Source of the DNA: Skermanella rosea
Lineage (GTDB): Bacteria; Pseudomonadota; Alphaproteobacteria; Azospirillales; Azospirillaceae
Assembly: GCF_016806835.2 (NCBI RefSeq)
Contig: NZ_CP086113.1
Coordinates: forward strand, 248,001-312,000
Length of the DNA: 64,000 nucleotides
Direction: 5' to 3'
The stretch's first letter is position 1. The number at the start of each line of letters is the position of its first letter. The notes below the pieces were generated by a model, which saw nothing but the letters and a program-made list of their open reading frames with translations, searched no databases and was not told the DNA's origin. Of the stretch, positions 41,342 through 49,701 are shown in pieces. The position numbers were made by a program, and so were the translations under genes.

Positions 41342-43019
41342 CCCAGTCCTCGGTTTCGTAGTAGGGCAGTTCAAGCGGGACGTCGTCACCATCGGGCACG
41401 ACCTGAAAATCCGCGTCGATCGTTCGTGTGGGCTCGGCTGCCGGCAGAGTCGGCCCCGATCCCGGTCGTGCGCCGCGCGCCCGTTCCAGCCGAGCCCGCC
41501 GGCTGCGCCCGCTGGCCTCCTCCACCAGCTTGCGCCGGGCCAGCACCATGTCGAAAATCATGGCTTCGTCGACGCCGGCCTGCCCCTGACGGCGCAACGC
41601 ACGGGCAGCTGCTCTCAGCTCCCACTTGGAAATCGCCGGGCGGCGCAGGTTGCGATATGGGACCTCCAGGTACTCGCCCGACATTCCCCGTATGAAGACC
41701 TTGGACAGGTTGGCCGGATCGTAGTGGACTGTGACCTTCCGCTTGTCGTGGAGAAAGGGCGTCAGGGCGTCGTGCCAGTAAGAGATGTTGAACAGATGGA
41801 CGCCGTCACGCTGTACCGCGCGATCCTCGAACGGTAGAAAATCGCGGTGGAACGTCCGGAGGTCGGCCGGCATCCGGAAGGTCCGACCCTCGGTGTCGGC
41901 CGCCCATCTGGCGTTGGGTGACGTGCCGATGCCCTCATGGAAGGACGCGTGGTGTTCAAGGATGATGCTGGCTACCAGCCACTCGATCTCGGCGATGGTC
42001 AGGCAGGCATTTCCGGCCGGATCGTAGACGCCCCGCTCCTTGATGTTGGAGAAGGTGGTGCCGGGCAGCAGGTGCAGTTCCTGCATAAGATGGCCGATGC
42101 GGCGTTCGACATGCCCGCCCATGTGCGGTGTCGCCGGCGGCCGGTACCGCACCTCGATGCCGTAATCTTCGCAGGCCCGGGTGAACGCCTTGGAGTGAAA
42201 CTCCTTACCGTTATCGACGTGGATGATCTCGCACAGCCCGGCGACCGGCCAACGGGGCGGAAGGCCGCGCGCCACCAGCCAGTCGTTCTTGTCCATCACC
42301 GCGTGGGCGACGCATGCCGCCACACTGGATGCGCCGGGAGGATCGAAGGTCAGGTAGAAGCCGCAGTACATGCGGGTTCGAATGTCGATCGCCAAGGTGA
42401 TGAAGGGCCGCCCGATGACCTCCAGCGTATCAGGTTCGACAGCCATGATGTCGGTCGGAGTATGGTCGATCTGGACGATCTCCAGGGAGCGTTCGGCCTC
42501 CAGCGAGCCGCAGATCGGGGCGAAGTCGTCCCGCGCTCTCTTGCGGCCGTGGCGACGCCTGGTCTGTTCCCGCTTGCTGATCGCCGTCAGCCGACCCTCG
42601 ACGGTCTCCCGCGCCGGCTTCGGCAATCCCTCCGCCGTGCATCGGGCATGGATGCCCTTCATCAACTTGGACTTCTTCGGTTTCAAAAGCCTCAGGTACT
42701 GGGTCTGGATCTCCTCCTCGATGATCGCTTCGACACGGCGGTCGAGGCGTCGCTGCCCAGCCTGCGGGCCAGGGGTCTTCGGCAGCAGGGAGCGGGTTCG
42801 GGGATCGGTCCCGTAGGCTTTGAGCAGACGATAGAGATGGTGCGGGCTGAGGCCAAGATCAGCCGCGGCCGTCGTCATCACCTCGCTGCGGGTGCCGTAA
42901 ACAGGCGGCTCCAGAACAAGCTGCCGGATCACACGCTCACGGTCCCGGGCAGCCTCCCAGACCTCGTCCGGTACGCCCGTCAGCGGCTTGTCACTGCGTG
43001 GATGTCCAGCACTTTTCAC
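41334..43019 (-). CDS. tniA: TniA, Mu/TnsB-type DDE transposase
   Basis: A 561-residue transposase. Helix-turn-helix modules near the N-terminus (DLGLSPHHLYRLLKAYG; KLMKGIHARCTAEGLP) precede an RNase-H-fold core with Asp in IVQIDHTPTD, Asp in IIHVDNGKEFHSKAF and Glu in GGHVERRIGHL, then a Mu-C-type beta barrel (KVTVHYDPANLSKVFIRG). The start is GTG 43019, within one of the end-binding repeats, suggesting TniA may repress its own expression. No frameshift; the transposon core genes all appear intact. Confidence 0.9.
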   Translation of the reverse strand: MKSAGHPRSDKPLTGVPDEVWEAARDRERVIRQLVLEPPVYGTRSEVMTTAAADLGLSPHHLYRLLKAYGTDPRTRSLLPKTPGPQAGQRRLDRRVEAIIEEEIQTQYLRLLKPKKSKLMKGIHARCTAEGLPKPARETVEGRLTAISKREQTRRRHGRKRARDDFAPICGSLEAERSLEIVQIDHTPTDIMAVEPDTLEVIGRPFITLAIDIRTRMYCGFYLTFDPPGASSVAACVAHAVMDKNDWLVARGLPPRWPVAGLCEIIHVDNGKEFHSKAFTRACEDYGIEVRYRPPATPHMGGHVERRIGHLMQELHLLPGTTFSNIKERGVYDPAGNACLTIAEIEWLVASIILEHHASFHEGIGTSPNARWAADTEGRTFRMPADLRTFHRDFLPFEDRAVQRDGVHLFNISYWHDALTPFLHDKRKVTVHYDPANLSKVFIRGMSGEYLEVPYRNLRRPAISKWELRAAARALRRQGQAGVDEAMIFDMVLARRKLVEEASGRSRRARLERARGARPGSGPTLPAAEPTRTIDADFQVVPDGDDVPLELPYYETEDWDD

Positions 43020-43141
43020 TCAATCCACCCTCAGCTTTTCACCAGAATAACTCTCCTTTTCTCATGAACCTCTCTGAGGAAAGGGACTAACCACCGCGGA
43101 ATCCCTGACCAACTTTTCGCATCAACTACTCTGCGGTGACA
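43012..43141. repeat. Right end of Tn402-like transposon with transposase-binding repeats
   Basis: Four copies of the same motif, in reverse complement, occur: 43113-43126 (CTTTTCGCATCAAC, part of the terminus), 43056-43069 (CTTTTCTCATGAAC), 43035-43047 (CTTTTCACCAGAA) and 43012-43025 (CTTTTCACTCAATC), the last overlapping the tniA start codon. The right end has more sites than the left, a common asymmetry in this transposon group. Confidence 0.65.
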
Positions 43142-43146
43142 GCCGG

Positions 43147-43431
43147 TGTCGCCGTCGGGTGGATCCGTTCAGACAAGAGTGGGTCGGGTTGGAAGCCGTC
43201 GCCCGTCGGCCTCCGGCGGTTTTCGCCCGGTCCCGCGGGCCGACGTGACCGCCCCGGGCACCTCCGGGGACGCCAGGGCTTTCGTCGCGCGCTGCGGGCA
43301 TGCCCACGGGACGGCGGCGGCAGCCGGAACATGCCTCCACATTCATCCGGGTGGATAAGAGCGACTGATATTCTGTACAAAGGCGGCGGGGCGCCCGCCC
43401 CGCCACGTAGAACCCGCAGGAGAGGTCTCCG
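43147..43431. promoter_or_regulatory. Upstream region of the second serine recombinase
   Basis: No gene is seen. A perfect hairpin GGCGGGGC-GCCC-GCCCCGCC occupies 43385-43404 directly before the recombinase start, and an imperfect palindrome ATCCGGGTGGAT lies at about 43345. This region and the matching DNA left of the transposon (37344-37531) together would be the control or res region of the recombinase at 43432, now split by the transposon. Confidence 0.4.
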
Positions 43432-44343
43432 ATGGCCCTCATCGCCTACGCCCGCGTCTCCACCGAGGACCAGTCCACGGACTCGCAATTGCTCGCCCTC
43501 CGGCAGGCGGGCTGCTCGACCATCTTCGAGGAGCACGCCTCGGGCGGCGACCGCGACCGGCCGGTGCTTGCCAAGGCGCTCGCCAGCCTGAGGAAGGGCG
43601 ACACCCTGGTGGTCGCCCGGATCGACCGCCTGGCGCGCTCGCTGTTCCACCTGCTCGAGGTGATCGATGGCCTGGAGCGGCGCGGCGTCGCCTTCAAGTC
43701 GCTCGGCGACCCGATCGATACCACCAGCCCGCAGGGCCGGTTCGCCCTGCAGGTGCTGGGAGCGGCGGCCGAGCTGGAACGCGCCCTGATCCGCGAGCGC
43801 TCGGTCGCCGGGCTCCGGGCCGCCGTGGCCCGGGGCAAGGCTCCCGGCAATCCCGGGCTGCGCCGACGGGACCCGGCGGCGCTCGAAAAGGCGCGCCGGG
43901 GCCGCGCCAGCGCCCGCGATGACCTCGTCATCCTGTACGCCCAGGACTTCCTGCCCACCGTGGAGGCGTTGCGCCCGACGGCGCCGTGGGACCGGGTGGT
44001 GCGTGCGCTGAAGGGGGCGGGCAGGAGCCGGCCCTGGGACGGCAAGCCGTGGACGCCCAACAGCCTGATTCGTGCCGTACGGCGGCTGGCCGCGGCCGGA
44101 CTGATCCGCCGGGACGTCCTCGACCCGGCGCCCAAGCGCGTCGACAGCGACGACCTGGTCCTGATGGTGGCGGGCCTGGCGCGGTCCGAGCCCGGCATCA
44201 CGCTCGACGGCATCGCGCGCCGGATGCAGGCGATGGGGCAGCGCACGCCGCGCGGCGGCCTGCGCTGGAGCCGCTCGTCGGTGAAGAACCTGCTGGACCG
44301 TGCCCGGGAACAGGGGCTGATACGTGAGGAGCAGCCGGCCTGA
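43432..44343 (+). CDS. Serine recombinase (resolvase), paralogue outside the transposon
   Basis: A 303-residue protein collinear with the transposon resolvase: MALIAYARVSTEDQSTDSQL with catalytic Ser, VVARIDRLARSLFHLLEVID, SLGDPIDTTSPQGRFALQVL, then the same type of long helical C-terminus (PWDRVVRALKGAGRSRPWDG; RWSRSSVKNLLDRAREQGL). It probably resolves dimers of the host replicon. The upstream flank was invaded by the Tn402-like element. The stretch 44344-44551 downstream has no recognised gene. Confidence 0.82.
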   Translation: MALIAYARVSTEDQSTDSQLLALRQAGCSTIFEEHASGGDRDRPVLAKALASLRKGDTLVVARIDRLARSLFHLLEVIDGLERRGVAFKSLGDPIDTTSPQGRFALQVLGAAAELERALIRERSVAGLRAAVARGKAPGNPGLRRRDPAALEKARRGRASARDDLVILYAQDFLPTVEALRPTAPWDRVVRALKGAGRSRPWDGKPWTPNSLIRAVRRLAAAGLIRRDVLDPAPKRVDSDDLVLMVAGLARSEPGITLDGIARRMQAMGQRTPRGGLRWSRSSVKNLLDRAREQGLIREEQPA

Positions 44344-44551
44344 CGGGACCGCCCGCCGCGTTCGATGGCGACCGGGCCGGCCCAGGCGCGCACAGAAGCC
44401 ACCTCAGATTGCTGAACGACGTCGGTAGAAAACACAGCGATGCCGTGGTCGATTTGTATTCTCTAGCGTGTGAACCGGGGGTGCGGAAGAACCCGAAATC
44501 GGAGGGCGGATTCCGCCGGAATATTCGAAGCTTATCCACCACGAACGGTTT

Positions 44552-46357
44552 TCAGTAACGGCCGTTTGCCCGCATCATGGCATCGACACGGGCCTGCGCG
44601 GATTCCAACGCTGCCGCGATCGTCTTCGCGCCTGTCAGCATATCGTGGATCTCCTCGCCGGCAATGGAGACGATTCGGGGTAGCTCGGCTATCGGTGGGC
44701 GAGGCCACATCTGCAGCAGGCCCGTGCGTGCCATCTGGTCGATGGCCGGAATGATGGGCGAGATGGCCGAAACCTGAGGGTCGCTGCTGACACTGAACCT
44801 TGGGCTGACGACGCTGCCGTTCATCAGGTACAGCTTGGTGGCGCTGGGGGAGGTGAGGGTGCGCAACGCGGCCCAGGAGGGCTCGATCCGCTCCGGCGCC
44901 AGATTGGCCGGGATCGCCAGCGCATAGCCGCCAAGCGGCGCCACGGGGTGGCCGGCCGGGCCGGGCGGATGGGGCAGGTAGCCGGTGTTCCCACGAGCGG
45001 GGGAGGAAGGATTGAGTTCGAACAGCGGCGCCAGGAGGGAGTAGCAATAGGCCATGGCGACCTTGCCCTGGGCGTAGCATTGCGCCCGTTCATACCAGGA
45101 CATGTTGAGGATGTTCGGTGGTGAATAATCCAGCAGGGCGCGCAGGTATTCCGCCGTTTCCCGCGCCGCGTCGGACAGGAACATCGGCTTGAAGTTCCCG
45201 CCTTCGACAGTCTCGCCGTCGAAGCCGTCGCCTGCCCTGCGCAGGTTGATGACGGGCTGGCCGAAGGCCGCCATGATCATGATGAACGAATGGCCGACCG
45301 GTGTTCCACGGGCCGCATTCCAGGCGATACCGCTGAAGTTGCGGCCCGGTGCATGCAACTGGCGAGCCGCCTCCAATGTGTCGGCGGCGGTGAGCGGCGC
45401 CGGGATGCCGGCTTCCTCGAGCAGGTCCTCGCGATAGCACATCAGTTCGGGCGTGGTCTGGACGGGAATGCCGAACTGCCCGCCGTGATAGCGGGTGCTG
45501 GCCACCGCTTCGGGATGGAAATCGGAGATGTCGTGTCGGTCCCGGGCCAGCAGATCGTTGAGCGGCAACAACATTCCCTGAGATGCCAGTTCGCCGAACC
45601 AGGGCAGGTCGCACGCGATGATATCGTAACGTGAATTCGGTGCTGCGGCATTCCTGTGGATCTCTTCGCGCAGCCGGTCGATCGTGAGCGCCCGGCTGCC
45701 GATCCCGACGCCGAAGATCATCTCGAACTGCTTCTTCAGCGTGTTCATCGCCATGAAGGTGGGGTCCGCATGGACCAGGATGCGAAGGTCCCCCTGCAGG
45801 TTCAGCTTCTTCTCCAGGACGGCCGGCGGCGGGATGATCCGCGCCGACATGTAGGAGGCGCCGAAGAAATAGTCATTGCCGTGTCCCGGCCGCGTGTCCA
45901 TGCCGAACACGGACCCCAGCAGCGTCTTGATGCGCCGCGCATATTCCTCCCATTCCCGGATCAGTTCGGTCGACGGATGGAGCGAGTAGGCCCTGCCGGC
46001 TTTCGTGCGGGGCCGCTTGATCACCAGCCCGCGCTCGATGACGCTGGTGACGGCGCGCGATGCCGTTCCGTAGGTCAGGCCGGATGCTGCGGCCAGCGAG
46101 GACGGGGTCGTCAGGCGGCCCGCCAAGTGGTTGCGCATCAAATGCACCATCATGCGGACTTCCCGATAGCCGCCGCGCATCGCCAGCGCCTGTTCTGTCT
46201 CATCCTCCAGACGCTCGATGAACTCCACGAACCGGGACAGCTCCGAATTCGAGATACGCGGGGGCGGGATATGGCCATTCGTGCCGTATGGCCCTTCCGA
46301 CAGGGAATCTGGTTTCGCTCCTGCGCCTTGCGCGGTCCTTTTCACGTGTATCGACAT
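44552..46357 (-). CDS. Regulator fusing a winged helix to an ABC-type solute-binding-protein domain
   Basis: About 601 residues from ATG 46357. Residues roughly 30-150 form a MarR-like winged helix (FVEFIERLEDETEQALAMRG, LTTPSSLAAASGLTYGTASR, VIERGLVIKRPRTKAGRAYS). From about residue 195 the sequence is a family-1-type extracellular solute-binding protein fold: DLRILVHADPTFMAMNTLKK, YDIIACDLPWFGELASQGML, GGQFGIPVQTTPELMCYRED and a C-terminal FLSDAARETAEYLRALLD region. There is no signal peptide, so the binding domain would work in the cytoplasm as a ligand sensor. The gene is divergent from the ribose-type importer and probably controls it. An in-frame extension to 46468 is possible. Confidence 0.78.
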   Translation of the reverse strand: MSIHVKRTAQGAGAKPDSLSEGPYGTNGHIPPPRISNSELSRFVEFIERLEDETEQALAMRGGYREVRMMVHLMRNHLAGRLTTPSSLAAASGLTYGTASRAVTSVIERGLVIKRPRTKAGRAYSLHPSTELIREWEEYARRIKTLLGSVFGMDTRPGHGNDYFFGASYMSARIIPPPAVLEKKLNLQGDLRILVHADPTFMAMNTLKKQFEMIFGVGIGSRALTIDRLREEIHRNAAAPNSRYDIIACDLPWFGELASQGMLLPLNDLLARDRHDISDFHPEAVASTRYHGGQFGIPVQTTPELMCYREDLLEEAGIPAPLTAADTLEAARQLHAPGRNFSGIAWNAARGTPVGHSFIMIMAAFGQPVINLRRAGDGFDGETVEGGNFKPMFLSDAARETAEYLRALLDYSPPNILNMSWYERAQCYAQGKVAMAYCYSLLAPLFELNPSSPARGNTGYLPHPPGPAGHPVAPLGGYALAIPANLAPERIEPSWAALRTLTSPSATKLYLMNGSVVSPRFSVSSDPQVSAISPIIPAIDQMARTGLLQMWPRPPIAELPRIVSIAGEEIHDMLTGAKTIAAALESAQARVDAMMRANGRY

Positions 46358-46664
46358 GGTCCTGTCCAGTTTGGATGTCGGCCGTCCGGTGCTGCCTCGC
46401 GTCGGATTTGGCAAGCATAACAGCCGTCGTGCCGCCGGTGCCGAATCTTCCAGTTCACCTGAATTCATCCATATTGAATTGATATCAAATGGCTTTCTCC
46501 AGCTTGTGGGCCACAAGATGTCCAAGATGGATAAATTAGCCGGCGCATTTTTATGCTGCCTGGGATTAGCATTGAAAATCGAAAGGGGCGGTCGGCCGGA
46601 AAGAGCACTGCGAAGCCATACCAATCAAGTGCGACAGCCTCCAAATAAACCTGGGAGAAACGTC
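46358..46664. promoter_or_regulatory. Divergent promoter region with candidate operator
   Basis: A 307-bp gene-free region between the fusion regulator and the solute-binding protein gene. It is AT-rich compared with its surroundings and contains the exact palindrome TTGATATCAA at 46479-46488, embedded in a longer imperfect dyad from 46469 to 46492. This is the best candidate binding site for the divergent regulator. GGGAGA at 46652-46657 is the ribosome-binding site of the next gene. Confidence 0.45.
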
Positions 46665-47600
46665 ATGAAGGTCGAGACACTTGCCGTTGCTGCGGCGATC
46701 ACAATTGCTTCCACCGGCTTCGTTTCCGCTGATACCATACGGATCGGCATTACCCAAAACAATGTGGGTGTTGACAGTTATCAGACAACCTATGAAAAAG
46801 CATTTCTGGAAGCGGCGAAGGCCAATCCCGATGTCGAGGCCGTGGTTCTCGACGCTGGCGGCGATGTCGCCCGCCAGATCGGCCAGTTGCGGGACCTGGT
46901 CCAGCAACGCGTCGATGTGATCATCATCTGGCCGACCAACGGCCAGGCCGTGGTCCCCGGAATCCGTCAGGCCGATCGCGCCGGCATCCCGGTCGTGGTG
47001 ACCAATTCCAAGATCGCCGAAGCGGGCAACGAGTTCATCGCGGCATTCTCCGGTCCCGACAATATCGCCCAGGGCCGCCACGCGGCGGAAATGATGTGCG
47101 AAGCGCTGGATGGCAAGGGCCAGATCGTGCAGATCGCCGGTCAGCCGGGCTACACCACCGCCATGGAGCGCGCACAAGGTTTCGAGGAGCGGCTGGCGGA
47201 GGCTTGCCCCGATGTCGAGCTGATGGAAACCCAGCCGGCCGACTGGAACCGCGAGAAGGCCCAGCGGGTCATGGAGAACTTCCTGACCAAATACGACCGG
47301 ATCGACGGTGTCTATGCCGGCGACGACAATATGGGCGTCGGCGCGCTGAACGCCGCGAAGGCCGCCGGACGCAAGGACATCGCTTTCATCGGCGCCACCA
47401 ATTTCGCGGTCGGTTACGAAGCGATGGAGCGGGGCGAATATTACGGATCGGTCTATCAGTCCCCGGTCGAGGATGCCCGCAATGCCTTGAATACCGCTGT
47501 CGCCGTTGTCAAAGGCGAGGAAGTTCCGAAGTTCAATTACTTTGACACACCCAAGATCACCAAAGACTCCGTCGCCCAGTTCGATAAGCCGGTGTTCTGA
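46665..47600 (+). CDS. Ribose-type ABC importer, periplasmic substrate-binding protein
   Basis: A 311-residue protein with a cleavable signal peptide (MKVETLAVAAAITIASTGFV, cleavage after SA) and the peripla_BP_4/RbsB fold: DTIRIGITQNNVGVDSYQTT, QIGQLRDLVQQRVDVIIIWP, GIPVVVTNSKIAEAGNEFIA, QIVQIAGQPGYTTAMERAQG, DGVYAGDDNMGVGALNAAKA. Proteins of this class bind sugars, cyclitols and related polar small molecules. It heads an operon with two permeases and an ATPase. Confidence 0.88.
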   Translation: MKVETLAVAAAITIASTGFVSADTIRIGITQNNVGVDSYQTTYEKAFLEAAKANPDVEAVVLDAGGDVARQIGQLRDLVQQRVDVIIIWPTNGQAVVPGIRQADRAGIPVVVTNSKIAEAGNEFIAAFSGPDNIAQGRHAAEMMCEALDGKGQIVQIAGQPGYTTAMERAQGFEERLAEACPDVELMETQPADWNREKAQRVMENFLTKYDRIDGVYAGDDNMGVGALNAAKAAGRKDIAFIGATNFAVGYEAMERGEYYGSVYQSPVEDARNALNTAVAVVKGEEVPKFNYFDTPKITKDSVAQFDKPVF

Positions 47601-47723
47601 TCCGACCGGCCGACAGGCCGCAACAGACAGCCACGACTACTGAAATCACGCGGGGGAGCTGCCCAGCCGGGCGGCTTCCAACCCTCACCACATTCAAAAT
47701 CAGGCCAAAATCAGGAGCAGCCC

Positions 47724-48512
47724 ATGGGCACGATGTCGAACCGCACATGTATCGTCACAGGATCCGCCAAGGGGATCGGCCGGGCGATCGGCGAAGCCCT
47801 GCTTCGCGACGGCGCCAACGTGGTCTTCGCCGACCTGGACGCGAGCGTCACCGAAACTGCCGAGCAGGCGAACCGGCACGCCGACGGCGGCCGCGCCATC
47901 GGCATCCGGATGGATGTCACCGACCGCGCCGAGGTGCGCGGGGCGGTCGAGCGCACGGTGGAGGAATTCGGCTCGCTCGACGTGATGTTCAACAATGCCG
48001 GCGTCAACAAGCCGATGAACTTCATGGACGTGACTGAGGACAACTGGAACTTCATTATGAAGATCAACGGGCTGGGTGTGCTGATCGGCACCCAGGAGGC
48101 GGCCCGCCAGATGATCGCGCAGGGCAAGGGCGGCAAGATCGTCAATACCGCGTCCATCGCCAGCCGCCAGGGCTTCGACAACGTCGCCCCCTACTGCGCG
48201 TCCAAATTCGCGGTTCTTTCGCTGACCCAATCGGCCGCCCGCGCGCTCGCCAAGCACAAGATCACGGTCAACGGCTTCGCCCCCGGCGTGGTCGCGACCG
48301 AGCTGTGGAAGCAGCTCGACAAGGACCTGATGGAGATCGGCGCCAGCGAGCGGCCGGGTCAGGCCATCGAGGAGTTCTCGACCGGCATTCTGCTTGGCCG
48401 GCCGGCACTGCCGGACGACCTGACCGGGACTACGTCGTTCCTCGCCTCTCCGGCATCCGACTACATGACCGGCCAGATCATCATGATCGATGGCGGCATG
48501 ATCCTGGTCTAG
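47724..48512 (+). CDS. SDR-family NAD(P)-dependent dehydrogenase
   Basis: A 262-residue short-chain dehydrogenase: CIVTGSAKGIGRAIGEALLR (coenzyme binding), FADLDASVTE (acidic residue after beta-2 suggests NAD preference), FNNAGVN, catalytic IVNTASIASRQ and YCASKFAVLS, end YMTGQIIMIDGGMILV. It lies between the binding protein and the permeases, an unusual place that argues it acts on the imported compound, probably oxidising a hydroxyl group. AGGAG is 7 nt before the ATG. Confidence 0.88.
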   Translation: MGTMSNRTCIVTGSAKGIGRAIGEALLRDGANVVFADLDASVTETAEQANRHADGGRAIGIRMDVTDRAEVRGAVERTVEEFGSLDVMFNNAGVNKPMNFMDVTEDNWNFIMKINGLGVLIGTQEAARQMIAQGKGGKIVNTASIASRQGFDNVAPYCASKFAVLSLTQSAARALAKHKITVNGFAPGVVATELWKQLDKDLMEIGASERPGQAIEEFSTGILLGRPALPDDLTGTTSFLASPASDYMTGQIIMIDGGMILV

Positions 48513-48635
48513 CGAGCCTCGATCGTAGGTCGGCACACGCAAGTCCAGGCAAGTCCAGGCGAAGAAATCGCCACGCCGGGAGCGCGGGTATCCGCTCTCC
48601 CGGCGCAGGGAAAACCCGAATGCGGGGGGAAGACG

Positions 48636-49646
48636 ATGGCAACCCAACAAGGTGTCAGCGTACAGAAGACAACAAGCCTTTTCGACCGCGAGAGAATAGC
48701 AAGGGTATTGACGCAGCAGGGCATCCTGTTGGCCTTCGTCGTCTTCCTCGCGGCGTTTGCCCTTCTGTCCGACCGTTTCCTGTCGACCGACAACATCATG
48801 ACGGTGATCCGGCAAGCCTCGATCGTCGGCGTCATCGCCATCGGGGTCACCGTCGTCATCATCGGCGGCAATCTGGATCTCTCGGTGGGATCGATGCTGT
48901 CCTTCGCGACCGTCATCGTGGTCGACCTGCACGACAAGGTCGGACCGGAACTGGCGATCGTCGGAATGTTCGCCGCGGTCCTGCTGGCGGGCGCCGTCAA
49001 CGGCCTGCTGGTCGGGTATTTGCGGTTGAACTCCCTGATCGTCACGCTGGGCATGCTCTCGGTCATCCAGGGCGTCACGCTGATCTATACCGGCGGGCAG
49101 AATGTCGATATCGCCAACCAAGCCGACACCTGGTTCGCGGTCTTCGGGCGCGGGTTCGTCCTCGGCGTCGCGGTGCCGGTGGTGATCTTCCTGGGGCTAG
49201 CATTGGTGGCCGATCTGGTCATGCGCTACACATCCTACGGCCGCAAGATCTTCGTCGTCGGCGGAAATCCCACGGCGGCCGTCTTCTCCGGGCTGCGGCG
49301 CTCGCGGCTGGTCTTCAGCACCTATCTGCTGTCGGCCTTCGCGACCGCCTGCGCGGCCCTGATCCTGGGCTCCCGCGTGATGGGATCGCAGAACAATGTG
49401 GGGCAGGGCTATGAACTGCTGGTCCTGGCCGGCATCATCCTGGGCGGAACCAGCCTGCTGGGAGGATCGGGCAGCATCTGGAAGACCGTGATCGGCGTCA
49501 TGATCCTGGGCTTCATCCAGAACGGCCTGCTGCTGCTGGGATATCCCTACTACACGCAATGGTTGGTCACTTGGGTCGTCATCATCCTGGCGGTTTGGCT
49601 CGACCTCGCGTCCCGGCGCCGCCGCCTGTTCACCGCGTTCTCCTGA
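48636..49646 (+). CDS. Ribose-type ABC importer permease 1
   Basis: A 336-residue RbsC/BPD_transp_2 permease with about 8-10 hydrophobic segments (GILLAFVVFLAAFALLS; ASIVGVIAIGVTVVIIGGNL). The signature GNLDLSVGSMLSFATVIVVD is conserved. The cytoplasmic coupling loop is YGRKIFVVGGNPTAAVFSGL. A second, related permease follows, so the importer has a heterodimeric membrane domain. Confidence 0.87.
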   Translation: MATQQGVSVQKTTSLFDRERIARVLTQQGILLAFVVFLAAFALLSDRFLSTDNIMTVIRQASIVGVIAIGVTVVIIGGNLDLSVGSMLSFATVIVVDLHDKVGPELAIVGMFAAVLLAGAVNGLLVGYLRLNSLIVTLGMLSVIQGVTLIYTGGQNVDIANQADTWFAVFGRGFVLGVAVPVVIFLGLALVADLVMRYTSYGRKIFVVGGNPTAAVFSGLRRSRLVFSTYLLSAFATACAALILGSRVMGSQNNVGQGYELLVLAGIILGGTSLLGGSGSIWKTVIGVMILGFIQNGLLLLGYPYYTQWLVTWVVIILAVWLDLASRRRRLFTAFS

Positions 49647-49701
49647 TCCTTCCACCGATGACTCTTCCACCGATCCAAGGGCGAACCCTGGAGGAAACAC
49701 C

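Larger units (their letters stand above)
37532..43141. mobile_element. Complete Tn402/Tn5053-like transposon (tniA-tniB-tniQ plus serine resolvase)
   Basis: A 5610-bp unit with imperfect terminal repeats, both starting TGTC (37532-37560 and complement of 43113-43141; 20 of 29 positions identical, sharing GTAGTT at positions 13-18 and GAAAAG at the inner end). Perfect 5-bp direct repeats GCCGG flank it at 37527-37531 and 43142-43146, the duplication length of Tn7/Mu-like transposases. Contents: resolvase with an upstream inverted-repeat site, tniQ, tniB and tniA. There is no cargo such as mercury or antibiotic resistance and no Cas genes. Insertion is 290 bp upstream of another serine recombinase gene, in line with the res-site preference of Tn402/Tn5053. 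Confidence 0.93.

Noticed and set aside
37532-43141. CRISPR-associated transposon
   Set aside because: tniA, tniB and tniQ are present, but there is no Cas12k or Cascade gene and no CRISPR repeat anywhere in the window; a Tn402-type element explains everything seen.
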